Origin: Prevotella sp.
Lineage (GTDB): Bacteria > Bacteroidota > Bacteroidia > Bacteroidales > Bacteroidaceae
Direction of reading: 5' to 3'
Length of the DNA: 64,000 bases
Assembly: GCA_022511075.1 (NCBI GenBank)
Contig: JAFLSE010000012.1
Coordinates: 1-64,000, forward strand
How positions within the stretch are numbered: the stretch's first letter is position 1; each line of letters opens with the position of its first letter. Positions 12,353 through 22,638 of this stretch are shown here, one piece after another. A program made the position numbers and the translations under genes. Under the pieces are notes generated by a model, which searched no databases, was not told the origin of the DNA, and saw only the letters and a list, made by a program, of their open reading frames with translations.

Positions 12353-12952
12353 CTATTTCTCGAGCAGAATCTGGTTTCTCACCCTCGACAACGTCTCCGG
12401 TGTCATCTGCAAGAAGTTGGCAATATAGACCAGCGGTGCGCGCAATACAATCTGCGGGTGCAGCTTTACGAGTTTTGCATATCGCGTCTGTGCCGATTCA
12501 AACCTTAACAGGTCGGCGTGCACCTGACTCAATATCAGGCTCTCCTCAAGTATCTTGCGATACAATATCTGTATGTTCACGCTCTTCATAGCCATCTGTT
12601 CCAGTTTGGCACGTGGAATGGCATAGACCACCGTAGGCTCGAGTGTCACTATCTGCTGGCGTGACGGCTCTTCTCGGAAAAGGCTCTCGATGCTCATCAC
12701 AATGGAGTTCTCGGTGGCAATGTACTCAGTCAGTTCCTTGTCGTTCTTCGTATAGAACTGCCTCACCATGCCCTTGGCTATCCAATAGATGTACTTGCAG
12801 GTCTCTCCCTCGGAAAGAATTTTCTCGTTCTTGGCATACTTCATAGGCACGAGGAGGTCCTCAAGTACGTCAAGCTCGTCGTGGGTCATCGTACTGTAGC
12901 GGCGTGCAAGCTCGCGGGCCACGTCTCTGGTAGTGATTGGAATGTTAGTCAT
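12353..12952 (-). CDS. Crp/Fnr family transcriptional regulator
   Basis: cNMP-binding fold (YAKNEKILSEGETCKYIYWIAKGMVRQFY) plus C-terminal IANFLQMTPETLSRVRNQIL. Confidence 0.85.
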   Translation of the reverse strand: MTNIPITTRDVARELARRYSTMTHDELDVLEDLLVPMKYAKNEKILSEGETCKYIYWIAKGMVRQFYTKNDKELTEYIATENSIVMSIESLFREEPSRQQIVTLEPTVVYAIPRAKLEQMAMKSVNIQILYRKILEESLILSQVHADLLRFESAQTRYAKLVKLHPQIVLRAPLVYIANFLQMTPETLSRVRNQILLEK

Positions 12953-12995
12953 AATTGGTTGAAGTGTTATTAGTTATAAGTAGTTTTATATGGCT

Positions 12996-14777
12996 TTAAT
13001 CCAATTTCAGCACTGCAAGGAATGCCTTCTGCGGCACTTCCACGTTTCCTATCTGTTTCATGCGCTTCTTTCCCTTCTTCTGCTTCTCCAGCAACTTGCG
13101 CTTGCGGCTCACGTCGCCGCCGTAGCATTTTGCCGTAACGTCCTTGCGCACGCACTTTATGGTCTCCCTCGCCACAATCTTTGCTCCTATTGCCGCCTGT
13201 ATGGCAATGTCGAATTGCTGGCGTGGTATCAGCTCCTTCAGCTTCTCGCACATACGCCTGCCAAAGGTCACAGCGTTGTCTTGGTGTGTCAGTGTAGACA
13301 AGGCGTCCACCGACTCGCCGTTGAGCAGAATGTCAAGCTTGGCAAGTTTCGACGGACGGAAGCAGTCCACGTGATAGTCGAACGACGCATAGCCCTTGGA
13401 TATCGACTTCAGCTTGTCGTAGAAGTCTATCACAATCTCGCCGAGCGGCAGCATAAAGCGCAGTTCCACGCGGTTGCCGCTCACATATTGCTGGTCGATA
13501 AGCTCACCGCGCTTATCAAGGCACAATGTCATTATCGGTCCTATATAGTCGGCTGCGGTTATTATGCTCGCCTTTATGTATGGCTCTTCTATGTGGTCAA
13601 TCATCGTCGGGTCGGGCAGTCCCGATGGGTTGTGCACCTCCTTGCTGTTCCCTTGCTTGTCGTAGCACATATACGAAACGTTGGGCACGGTGGTTATCAC
13701 GTCCATATCAAACTCGCGGTCGAGACGCTCCTGAATAATCTCCATGTGCAGCAGTCCGAGGAATCCGCAACGGAAGCCAAAGCCCAAAGCCACCGACGAC
13801 TCCGGCTGGAATGTGAGCGAGGCATCGTTCAACTGCAACTTTTCGAGTGATGAGCGCAGGTTTTCGTAGTCGGCAGGGTCTATGGGATATACTCCGGCAA
13901 ACACCATCGGCTTAACCTCCTGGAATCCCTCTATCGCCTTCTCGCACGGACGTGCAACGTGTGTTATCGTGTCGCCCACCTTAACTTCCGTCGATGTCTT
14001 TATACCACTGATAATATAGCCAACATCACCCGTTGACAGTTCCTTGCGCGGTATCATATCCATGCGTAGCACGCCAACCTCGTCAGCCACATATTCCATT
14101 CCCGTATTGAAGAACTTCACCTTATCGCCCTTGCGTATCTGTCCGTTCTCAATCTTGAAATATGCTATGATGCCGCGGAACGAGTTGAACACCGAGTCAA
14201 AAATAAGTGCCTGCAACGGTGCGTCCTTGTCGCCTTCGGGCGCAGGAATGCGGTCCACCACTGCGTTGAGCACGTTCTCAATGCCTTCGCCCGTCTTTCC
14301 GCTGGCACGTATTATGTCGCCGCGGTCGCAACCTATGAGGTCTATAATCTCGTCCTCCACCTCGTCGGGCATGGCACTGGGCATGTCAATCTTGTTTATT
14401 ACCGGTATTATCTCTAAGTTCTGGTCTATCGCCATATAGAGGTTGCTTATCGTCTGCGCCTGTACGCCCTGTGTGGCGTCTACCACCAGCAGCGCACCCT
14501 CGCAGGCGGCAATGCTTCGGCTCACCTCATACGAGAAGTCCACATGCCCCGGAGTGTCAATAAGGTTAAGTATATATTTTTCGCCGTCCTTCTCATATTC
14601 CATCTGGATGGCATGGCTCTTTATCGTTATTCCGCGCTCGCGCTCAAGGTCCATGTCGTCGAGCATCTGCCCGCCCGTAACCTGTATTGTCTTGGTATAT
14701 TCGAGCATGCGGTCGGCAAGGGTTGATTTGCCGTGATCTATATGTGCAATGATGCAAAAGTTTCTGATATTACCCAT
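12996..14777 (-). CDS. lepA: Elongation factor 4
   Basis: [55 protein letters not shown]. Confidence 0.96.
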   Translation of the reverse strand: MGNIRNFCIIAHIDHGKSTLADRMLEYTKTIQVTGGQMLDDMDLERERGITIKSHAIQMEYEKDGEKYILNLIDTPGHVDFSYEVSRSIAACEGALLVVDATQGVQAQTISNLYMAIDQNLEIIPVINKIDMPSAMPDEVEDEIIDLIGCDRGDIIRASGKTGEGIENVLNAVVDRIPAPEGDKDAPLQALIFDSVFNSFRGIIAYFKIENGQIRKGDKVKFFNTGMEYVADEVGVLRMDMIPRKELSTGDVGYIISGIKTSTEVKVGDTITHVARPCEKAIEGFQEVKPMVFAGVYPIDPADYENLRSSLEKLQLNDASLTFQPESSVALGFGFRCGFLGLLHMEIIQERLDREFDMDVITTVPNVSYMCYDKQGNSKEVHNPSGLPDPTMIDHIEEPYIKASIITAADYIGPIMTLCLDKRGELIDQQYVSGNRVELRFMLPLGEIVIDFYDKLKSISKGYASFDYHVDCFRPSKLAKLDILLNGESVDALSTLTHQDNAVTFGRRMCEKLKELIPRQQFDIAIQAAIGAKIVARETIKCVRKDVTAKCYGGDVSRKRKLLEKQKKGKKRMKQIGNVEVPQKAFLAVLKLD

Positions 14778-14859
14778 TGATGTACGTCAATTTGAATTGC
14801 AAAGATACGAATAAAAAAACATATTTCCAAATTTTTTGTTCCATTTACGATTTTTTTTG

Positions 14860-14867
14860 TACTTTTG
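14860..14867 (+). promoter_or_regulatory. -7 box TACTTTTG (TTG at 14836-14838, 21-nt spacer) upstream of small lipoprotein
   Basis: TAnnTTTG consensus match. Confidence 0.6.
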
Positions 14868-14898
14868 CATGCAAATTATAAATTCATTAACATAAATT

Positions 14899-15285
14899 AT
14901 GCAGAAGATAATATTGGCGTTTTTGCTGTTATGCCTTGTCTCATGTCAGGAGTCGCTTGAAGACAGATGCGACCGTGAGGCTCGTGAGTTCACCAAGAAG
15001 AACTGCCCCATTGCGCTCAACGAAGAAATGACTCTCGACAGCATGTCGTTCAACAAGAACACCCTCACGTTGTACTACTATTACACCGTAAACGGAACTT
15101 TGGACGATGCCGAGATGCTGGATCAGGTTGATGCACGCGGTACATTGCTAAAGGAACTGCGCAATACCACGTCAATAAAGAACTACAAGGACGCAGGCTA
15201 CAAGTTTTCCTACGTCTACTGGTCAGCAAGCAAGAAGGGAAAGAAAGTTGCCGATTACACCTTTACGCAAAAGGAATACAACTGA
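14899..15285 (+). CDS. Small lipoprotein, unknown function
   Basis: MQKIILAFLLLCLVSCQESLEDR lipobox; no family recognised. Confidence 0.65.
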   Translation: MQKIILAFLLLCLVSCQESLEDRCDREAREFTKKNCPIALNEEMTLDSMSFNKNTLTLYYYYTVNGTLDDAEMLDQVDARGTLLKELRNTTSIKNYKDAGYKFSYVYWSASKKGKKVADYTFTQKEYN

Positions 15286-15341
15286 CTTTTTGTTACAAAG
15301 TAAATCTGTATTAAGTCTTATGTTTTTTTCAAGATTGGTTC

Positions 15342-15815
15342 ATGAACATTATGCACGACAACGAGAAAACCAAAAAATACGCCTTGCTGCTAAAGCAAGT
15401 GAAGGCACTCATTGAGGACGAAAACGACGAGATAGCAATAATGGCAAACGTGGCTGCCGCCATTCACGAGACAATGGGATTCTTCTGGACAGGTTTCTAT
15501 CGAGTGATGCCCACTGTGCCCGAACTGCTTTTAGGTCCGTTTCAAGGTCCTGTGGCGTGCATGCACATAGGCTACGGTCGCGGCGTTTGCGGCACGGCAT
15601 GGAAAGAGGCTCGCACCATCGTTGTTCCAGATGTAGAAAAGTTTCCGGGACACATAGCATGCAGCAGCCTCTCGCGCTCCGAAATAGTTGTTCCTGTATG
15701 CGACAATCAAGGTAACGTAAAAGCCGTGCTCGATATCGACAGCAAGGAACTCGACACCTTCGACGACACTGACCGTGAGTGGCTGGAAAAGATATGCAAG
15801 GAGATTAGACTATAA
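15342..15815 (+). CDS. GAF-domain free methionine-(R)-sulfoxide reductase-like
   Basis: FFWTGFYRV, GPFQGPVACMHIGYGRGVCGTAWKE, HIACSSLSRSEIVVPV, VLDIDSKELDTFDD. Confidence 0.88.
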   Translation: MNIMHDNEKTKKYALLLKQVKALIEDENDEIAIMANVAAAIHETMGFFWTGFYRVMPTVPELLLGPFQGPVACMHIGYGRGVCGTAWKEARTIVVPDVEKFPGHIACSSLSRSEIVVPVCDNQGNVKAVLDIDSKELDTFDDTDREWLEKICKEIRL

Positions 15816-15831
15816 TAAAAAGTACTTTATA

Positions 15832-16515
15832 TCAGAAATATCGGTGCACCTCCATCAGCACAGGTTCTTTCGACATGTCATTGGGATTTGTACCAAGCAC
15901 ACCTTCTGGAATAGGCTCGCCAAGCTTCTCAAAAAGTTCTGTCCAGAACGCAGGCATCTCTCCGTTTTCATTTCTAAAGTTCATTGGACGTGCAGTAAAC
16001 AGAGGAGTACCGTCGTCCTTACGAAAGCACTCATACACAAGTTCCGTACAATACATTTTTCCGTTATCTGGATAATACGACCAATCATATTCCTCACCCA
16101 AATGCGTCTTAGCCTTTTCTATTGCACTTGTTACCGAAAAACCTGCCGTTGGCTTTACACGCATCACAACAACTCCCGGCTTGCCACCAATATGTTGCGA
16201 CGAAGAAAAAAACTCCTCCCAGTCAGTACATGTTACCCCTTTTCTTCCTGTTGCCTCTATGATGTAAGGTTTACCCTTCTCCACTGCCACTATTGCCACA
16301 TGTACAAATTTCACCGTGTCGTGCCACGCTGTGGCATCGGCAATTGCTCCCGAAAAATCAGAATCGCCAGCAACACAAAATAACAAATCACCCTTTTGCG
16401 GCACATACTTCTCTTGGGTATATGACGGTACAGAAAAAAACATAACAATCAACAACACCCAAAGTCTCATCATTAATAGTATTGTTGTCATAACAGGTTT
16501 CATTATCATCATCAT
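15832..16515 (-). CDS. YiiX/YebB-like permuted NlpC/P60 family protein
   Basis: QKGDLLFCV ... FVHVAIVAVEKGKPYIIEATGRKGV ... YCTELVYECFRK. Confidence 0.8.
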   Translation of the reverse strand: MMMIMKPVMTTILLMMRLWVLLIVMFFSVPSYTQEKYVPQKGDLLFCVAGDSDFSGAIADATAWHDTVKFVHVAIVAVEKGKPYIIEATGRKGVTCTDWEEFFSSSQHIGGKPGVVVMRVKPTAGFSVTSAIEKAKTHLGEEYDWSYYPDNGKMYCTELVYECFRKDDGTPLFTARPMNFRNENGEMPAFWTELFEKLGEPIPEGVLGTNPNDMSKEPVLMEVHRYF

Positions 16516-16966
16516 GTTGATTTCAAGTCTTAAATTATGGCAATTACGTACATTTTTTTGAGAAATTAGTCGTTAGCACTACTCATTATACTTATTAGTT
16601 TCATACTGCAAAAATAATGATTTACTTTCAATTTGTCCTATGAATTAATCATAAAAATTATAGGATTTTAGTTTTTTTATATTTTCATGAACAATAACGT
16701 AAATAATCAACCATAACTTTGCCTTTTAAAGTGTTTTCCATAACGTCTATAAATGTTCTTTTTATCGTATATTTTTAGTGGCAGTTTTCCTTAAAAACAT
16801 AATGAAAATATTATACAATTCTATTGCTATATCCCCTCTGAAGTCTCGTTTCCCCAGAAGAATTTGTGAAGTTAATGTGACAGAATGGAACGATTGGCAA
16901 AGATGCTCCTATATGAATTTGCCAACGAATCAGGAAGCAATTGCCAACGCTTGCAGCTTCATTGGG

Positions 16967-17008
16967 CATCGCTTGCCGTCTCGATGCTCATCGAGACGGC
17001 AAGCGATG
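16967..17008. repeat. Palindromic repeat, family 1 copy 1 (20-bp perfect arms, 2-nt spacer)
   Basis: CATCGCTTGCCGTCTCGATG-CT-CATCGAGACGGCAAGCGATG. Confidence 0.95.
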
Positions 17009-17051
17009 GCAATCGAGACTATGTCCGTCGGTCAATATATATGGGGGACGC

Positions 17052-17122
17052 TGAAACCTCCCCATCAATATCTATGTCCCCTTTATAAGGGGGACAGATA
17101 TTATGATGGGGCTGAGGTTTCA
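17052..17122. repeat. Palindromic repeat, family 2 copy 1 (long imperfect inverted repeat)
   Basis: TGAAACCTCCCCATCAATATCTATGTCCCC...GGGGGACAGATATTATGATGGGGCTGAGGTTTCA. Confidence 0.9.
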
Positions 17123-17338
17123 ATAGGGGGCTTGGCTTACAGGCGGTGAGACTGCATGAAACTGCCAAATCGTGCCAAATCATGCCAGATGTAGACAAAA
17201 GCAGACAGCGGCATTACGAAATTAAATACCTTTGCACTGTACAAACGGTGTTATGCACCTTCATTCGCGAAAGAAAGCGTTCTTTGAAATATTTACATAA
17301 AACAACAGTGCCATTACCCCATCAACGGAATAGACTAT

Positions 17339-17541
17339 TTACAAGCCGAAACCTATCTTTCTTGTCTCTTTTGTTTCGAGCTTTTCGTTATCACAGTACA
17401 CAGACAGCTCCTCTACTATGTTCTCGTAATCTCCATGCAGAATATTCCTTATTGCGTAATGACGGGCAATATTCTCTATCTGACCACCGCTGAAGTCATA
17501 CTTTGCTGCAAGTATGCATGCTTCATTTTCTTTTAGGACAG
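17339..17541 (-). pseudogene. Remnant of an AAA+ ATPase C-terminus
   Basis: Minus-strand frame ending at TAA 17341: PVLKENEACILAAKYDFSGGQIENIARHYAIRNILHGDYENIVEELSVYCDNEKLETKETRKIGFGL*; interrupted just upstream. Confidence 0.65.
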
Positions 17542-17966
17542 GTATTTAAGCACGCCCTCCATAGGCATCCTATAAGACATGTTATGCCCATTGCGGCAGT
17601 ATCTATTACTTGTGAACTTTGTATTGGTTTCTAATATTCTTTTCACATATTAGATACGTTCCTTTTCATTAAAATTTATTAATATAACGGATTTCTTCAG
17701 CATTTTCGCCCCTGTTTCTTGTAAAAGGCAGTTATCGAAAAATAAATTCAGTAAAAATATAATCATAATATGCAAGTTAAATAAAACATTCAATAAGGTT
17801 AAATTATAGATAATTTCCATAAATTATCATCCCCAAGATGCACAAAATTGTACTTTTGGTATTCATTTAGGAAAAAGAATTGCATGTGAGCCTTGATTTT
17901 TTATCGATTCGGTAAAATTTATCTCGGTTTTTTATCTCGACTGGCTTATAATTCGAAAATTTTGTG

Positions 17967-17974
17967 TACATTTG
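17967..17974 (+). promoter_or_regulatory. -7 box TACATTTG upstream of oxidoreductase
   Basis: TAnnTTTG 27 bp before ATG 18001. Confidence 0.5.
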
Positions 17975-18000
17975 CACGGAAAACAACAATTACTATATCG

Positions 18001-18981
18001 ATGAAAATTATAAAATGGGGCTTCATTGGATGCGGAGAGGTTACTGAAAAGAAAAGTGGTCCTGCATTCCAGCAGATAGAAGGGTCTATGATTCAGGCTG
18101 TGATGAGCCGTTCGGAGGAAAGGGCACGCAGCTATGCGGAAAGACATGGCATAAAACGCTGGTATACTGATGCTCAGGAACTTATTGACGACCCTGATGT
18201 GAACGCCATATATGTAGCCACGCCGCCGTCGAGTCACGCGATGTTTGCAATTATGGCTATGCGTGCAGGTAAGCCTGTGTATGTGGAAAAGCCGTTGGCG
18301 GCAAGTTACGATGACTGTACACGAGTGAACAGGGTGAGTGAAGAAACGGGAGTTCCATGTTTTGTGGCTTATTATCGCCGCTGTATGCCATATTTTGACA
18401 AGGTACGTTCAATAATAAAGGACGGAATAATAGGCGACGTGATGAGTGTTGAGGTGCGTCTCTCCGTGCCGCCGAGACTTTCGGACTACGAAAACGACAA
18501 CCTGCCGTGGCGCGTGCAGCCCGATATTGCAGGAGGCGGATATTTCTATGACCTTGCCTCGCACCAACTCGACCTTTTGCAGCAGATATTCGGTGTTATT
18601 CTCGAAGCAAACGGCATTTGCGCCAACCGTAGAGGATTGTACGAGGCGGAAGATACCGTCAGTGCCTGTTTCCGTTTTGAGAACGGACTGCCCGGCAGCG
18701 GCTCGTGGTGCTTTGTGGGACATGAAAGTGCCGTTGAGGATAGTATTGCCATTGTGGGTGATAAGGGGCAAGTGACATTCTCCGTGTTCAACTACAATCC
18801 AATAAGGTTGCAGACGAGCGAGGGCACGCGCAGTATTGTTGTGCCTAATCCATCTTTCGTTCAGCACCCGTTGATAAAGCAGGTGGTGGAGCATTTGCAA
18901 GGAATAGGCATCTGCGAATGTACGAGTGTGTCTGCCACGCCGGTGAATTGGGCACTTGACCGCATTCTTGGCAAATTCTGA
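18001..18981 (+). CDS. Gfo/Idh/MocA family oxidoreductase (start chosen at 18001)
   Basis: KWGFIGCGEVTEKKSGPAFQQIEGS, VYVEKPLAASYDDC. Confidence 0.9.
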   Translation: MKIIKWGFIGCGEVTEKKSGPAFQQIEGSMIQAVMSRSEERARSYAERHGIKRWYTDAQELIDDPDVNAIYVATPPSSHAMFAIMAMRAGKPVYVEKPLAASYDDCTRVNRVSEETGVPCFVAYYRRCMPYFDKVRSIIKDGIIGDVMSVEVRLSVPPRLSDYENDNLPWRVQPDIAGGGYFYDLASHQLDLLQQIFGVILEANGICANRRGLYEAEDTVSACFRFENGLPGSGSWCFVGHESAVEDSIAIVGDKGQVTFSVFNYNPIRLQTSEGTRSIVVPNPSFVQHPLIKQVVEHLQGIGICECTSVSATPVNWALDRILGKF

Positions 18982-18993
18982 TATAAAAGGAAT

Positions 18994-20151
18994 ATGTTTG
19001 CAATCAGGAGTTTTCTAATATCAGCATCCATGCTTTTCTGCGGAATAACCGTCAACGCCACAAATACGAATGGCGTGATTGGCGACAGCACGAAGGTTGT
19101 ATTAATGGAAACACCGAAAAGTGATTCCGTGCCTAAGCTGTCAGTCAGAACGATGAACACCATTCGCAAGACTGTTAGAGGATTCAGCAAGATAGACAAA
19201 CGATATATAGAGCCGCAGCACTATAACTGGGCTTTGATGGCGCAGGGAACATTCAACTATGATATGTTTGAAATGAGAGGCTCTGACGGGAAGAGTATGA
19301 GATTCTCGCCCGATGTGACAATGAAGGTTGGGCCGTATTTTGGTTGGCGGTGGCTGTTTCTCGGCTATACCTTCGATTTGAAGAACATAGGTTTCCGCTC
19401 CAAGGGAAAGGGTAAGACGGAGCTTGATTTCTCGTTGTACAGCAACCAGATAGGCGTTGACTTCTACTACCGCCGCACGGGCAGCGACTACAAGATACGA
19501 CGTGCAAGGCTCGACGACGGTTCAAACGTCAAGTCACTCGAAGGAATGCCGCTCGACTGCATAAAGGTGGGCATCACTGGCGCAAGCCTTTACTATATAT
19601 TCAACCACAACCGCTTTTCCTATCCTGCCGCCTTTGCGCAGAGCACGAGGCAGAAAATAAGTTGCGGGTCGTGGATGGCGGGAATCGGATATACACGCAA
19701 CTCGCTCGAACTCGACTACAAGAAACTTGAAGATGCTTTGGAGAAGCGTCTCGGATATGATGTTGAGCTCGACAGCGGCTTGCTGTTCAACAGCCTGAAA
19801 TACTATAATGTGAACGCAAACGTGGGCTATGCCTACAACTGGGTGTTTGCCAAGCACTGGCTTGCCTGCGCAAGTGCCTCGCTCGTGGTTGCGTACAAGC
19901 GTCAGCAGGGCGATGTCACCGATGAAAAGGGCGATATTGGATTTGTGCTGAACAATTTCAACATTGACGGAACGGGGCGTTTGGCAGTGGTCTACAACAA
20001 CGACAAATGGTATGTCGGTACAAGTGCGCTAATGTTTATGCAAAACTATAACAGATCGCATTTTGAGTGCAATAATATTTTCGGCAGCGTCAACGTGTAC
20101 TGCGGTTTCAACTTTGGCTCGAAGGACAAAGAAAAGAAAAAGAAAAAATGA
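18994..20151 (+). CDS. DUF4421-like outer-membrane-associated protein
   Basis: Signal peptide; YNWALMAQGTFNYDMFEMRGSDGKSMRFSPDVTMKVGPYFGWRWLFLGYTFDL. Confidence 0.7.
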   Translation: MFAIRSFLISASMLFCGITVNATNTNGVIGDSTKVVLMETPKSDSVPKLSVRTMNTIRKTVRGFSKIDKRYIEPQHYNWALMAQGTFNYDMFEMRGSDGKSMRFSPDVTMKVGPYFGWRWLFLGYTFDLKNIGFRSKGKGKTELDFSLYSNQIGVDFYYRRTGSDYKIRRARLDDGSNVKSLEGMPLDCIKVGITGASLYYIFNHNRFSYPAAFAQSTRQKISCGSWMAGIGYTRNSLELDYKKLEDALEKRLGYDVELDSGLLFNSLKYYNVNANVGYAYNWVFAKHWLACASASLVVAYKRQQGDVTDEKGDIGFVLNNFNIDGTGRLAVVYNNDKWYVGTSALMFMQNYNRSHFECNNIFGSVNVYCGFNFGSKDKEKKKKK

Positions 20152-21002
20152 AGAAATTATATATACATATTATTGTGATGCTCTGCCTGTGTCCTGCCTT
20201 ATGTCATTCGCAGACTTGGAAAGAGGCTGACAAGGAGAAAATAAACTCGTTGTTGCGACAGGCAAAGCAGATGCCTCGCACCACATGCTGGGAATTGTTC
20301 TTTGCACGCTCATTCATAGGAGTGCCATACGTTGCCCATACACTCGAGGTGAACGATACGGAGCAACTTGTGGTAAACACACGTGAACTTGACTGTACCA
20401 CACTTGTAGAGACGGTGACTGCACTCACGCTATGTGTTCATCAGCAGGTGTACACGTTCCGTAACTATACAGACAATCTTACGATGTTGCGCTACCGCCA
20501 CGGAGTACTTGACGGATATACCTCGCGGCTGCATTATTTCACCGACTGGATATTAGACAACGAGGCGAAAGGTGTTGTTAAGGAGATACAAAATCCTGTG
20601 TCTGTATTCAAGGCTGTGCAGACCATTAATGTTGGTTTTATGTCGATGAATCCAGAGTATTATAAGTTCCTGAAAGCCAATCCAGACAGTGTGCCTGTGA
20701 TAGAGCAGACGGAAGATGCGCTGAATGGCAGAACGTTCCGATATATTCCTAAAAATGCAGTAGAGAATACTGCTGCCATGCGCAATGCGGTGCACGACGG
20801 CGATATAATAGCCATAACCTGTAATAAGCAGGGACTTGACATAGCGCATCTTGGTTTTGCCGTGTGGCATAAAGACGGACTGCATTTGCTCAACGCCTCA
20901 ATGCTTCACAAGAAAGTGGTGGAAGAACCTATGACACTGCGCACATATTTAGGTAAGCATCCGAGTCACACGGGAATAAGGATTGTAAGAATCACCAAGT
21001 AA
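20148..21002 (+). CDS. DUF1460-like (N-acetylmuramoyl-L-alanine amidase-like) protein
   Basis: FFARSFIGVPYVAHTLEVNDTEQLVVNTRELDCTTLVETVTALTLC; overlaps upstream CDS by ATGA. Confidence 0.8.
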   Translation: MKKLYIHIIVMLCLCPALCHSQTWKEADKEKINSLLRQAKQMPRTTCWELFFARSFIGVPYVAHTLEVNDTEQLVVNTRELDCTTLVETVTALTLCVHQQVYTFRNYTDNLTMLRYRHGVLDGYTSRLHYFTDWILDNEAKGVVKEIQNPVSVFKAVQTINVGFMSMNPEYYKFLKANPDSVPVIEQTEDALNGRTFRYIPKNAVENTAAMRNAVHDGDIIAITCNKQGLDIAHLGFAVWHKDGLHLLNASMLHKKVVEEPMTLRTYLGKHPSHTGIRIVRITK

Positions 21003-22638
21003 AGCGTGTCGTATAGGTTGCGGTGTTGTTGCGGTTGTCCGTGGCACTAACCGTCAGCCTGTGGCTTTTGCCTGTCTTTTTCACAGGTGTATCTTTAAGC
21101 CTGCATAACACTACGTTGCTTTTCTCCTGCGGAGCAAAATACACGAAACGCCCGTCGATGCATACCTTGTATTCTTTCAGTCCCGACTCCTTATCGGAAA
21201 GTGCAAGCCTTATTGTTCCTGTAGAAGTCCACGATTCTGGCTCGCCAACGGTGTTTATTATCGGCTTTTCATCGTCGTATGCCACCTCGTAGGCATTGCC
21301 CAGTTCGCGTATTCCGCAAGTAACCCAGCCGTTCTTGTATTCGCCACCGAGATACTTTCTCATATTGCTCCTTATGTACAGTTTTGACGGGTCTTTTACT
21401 TCCTGTTTAACATAAATACCCAGTTCCACATCGTTCACGAGAGGGCACGACTTGTCGTAGAAAGAATATTTTGCCGATAGCATATCTTCCTCGCAAGGTG
21501 TTGTTACAGGATGTAGAACGATATCGTTGCCAATCATTCCGCTCGGTATAACAAGTTGCATTCCAGGCAGCGAATATTGCGAAGTGATGTTGCATCGCAT
21601 TGTCTGTCTCGAATTCTTTTTCACGGATTTTGGCAAAGGAGTGGGAGTGCCTTCAACAAAAAATGTATAGCTTGACTCGTTTCCTTTATGGTCTTTTAAG
21701 ATATATTCGAGTGTATATGTGCGTTCCTCGTTGAAATCTATTATTCCGCGGTTTTCATCGGCACGCATGAAGTAGAGTCTGCAACCGGGCTCAATGAATG
21801 ATTTGAGATACCACACACGAGTGCGGCGAAAATGCTCATAGTCTCCCCAAATGTTTATTTGCCTGTTGGAATATATTGGTATGCTGTCAACGGTGCTGCT
21901 GAAAACTTCCTTTCCATCGCATAGCAGCCGTGTATTGCGCACTCCCAAATGATTGTATGCCGTTTGTGTATAGTCGTCAGCCCAAATGGCGAATCCAACC
22001 TTTCCCCATGCTGTAAAGTGCCGTTCCATCGTATTGCTTGTGAATCCGTAGTTCTGCTTTGCGCTGCCACCGCAGAAAACACCCTTGCCGTATTGCGGAT
22101 ATGCCATGAAACCATGTGCCATTGGGGGAACACTGTCGCTTACAAATTCTGACAGATAGTTAAGTGGGTCAAGCATTTTCCACGTTTTTGTGTCGTGAAA
22201 TTCGAGATGCAAGTGCGGTGCTGTGCTTGAGCCGGTATTTCCGCTAAAAGCAATAAACTGCCCCTCGCTTACAGGACATTCCCACGGTGCAAAGTGCGCA
22301 TCGGTAGTAAGTGAACATTCGTGTTTGTAACGATAGCGTTTCACGAGTTCCTCAATCCTGCTTGAAAACGAATGCAGGTGGGCATAAACGGTTGTAACAC
22401 CATTGGGGTGGGTGATATACACAGCATTACCAAAGCCGAGCAACCCTGTGGTTACTCGGCTTACATATCCGTCGGCTACCGAAAGTACCGCCTTCTTTTC
22501 CACTCCGTCTGTCCTCACGTCTATTCCTCCGTGGAAATGGTGAGGACGTGGCTCACCGAAATTGCCAGCCAATGACAGTTCGTGGCGAACAGGCGATGAA
22601 AACGACAGGTTTATTGCAAGTAGCAGTGTCGTCAGCAT
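20992..22638 (-). CDS. M23 family metallopeptidase
   Basis: GNFGEPRPHHFHGGIDV ... NTGSSTAPHLHLEFHD. Confidence 0.9.
   Translation of the reverse strand: MLTTLLLAINLSFSSPVRHELSLAGNFGEPRPHHFHGGIDVRTDGVEKKAVLSVADGYVSRVTTGLLGFGNAVYITHPNGVTTVYAHLHSFSSRIEELVKRYRYKHECSLTTDAHFAPWECPVSEGQFIAFSGNTGSSTAPHLHLEFHDTKTWKMLDPLNYLSEFVSDSVPPMAHGFMAYPQYGKGVFCGGSAKQNYGFTSNTMERHFTAWGKVGFAIWADDYTQTAYNHLGVRNTRLLCDGKEVFSSTVDSIPIYSNRQINIWGDYEHFRRTRVWYLKSFIEPGCRLYFMRADENRGIIDFNEERTYTLEYILKDHKGNESSYTFFVEGTPTPLPKSVKKNSRQTMRCNITSQYSLPGMQLVIPSGMIGNDIVLHPVTTPCEEDMLSAKYSFYDKSCPLVNDVELGIYVKQEVKDPSKLYIRSNMRKYLGGEYKNGWVTCGIRELGNAYEVAYDDEKPIINTVGEPESWTSTGTIRLALSDKESGLKEYKVCIDGRFVYFAPQEKSNVVLCRLKDTPVKKTGKSHRLTVSATDNRNNTATYTTRFTW

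Noticed and set aside
16967-17122. Possible intrinsic terminators rather than mobile repeats
   Set aside because: No T-runs follow the palindromes and identical arms recur at 56051-56086, so a dispersed repeat fits better
16778-17149. 123-aa plus ORF between YiiX-like gene and palindromic repeats
   Set aside because: Composition set by the repeats; no conserved motif and no clear start
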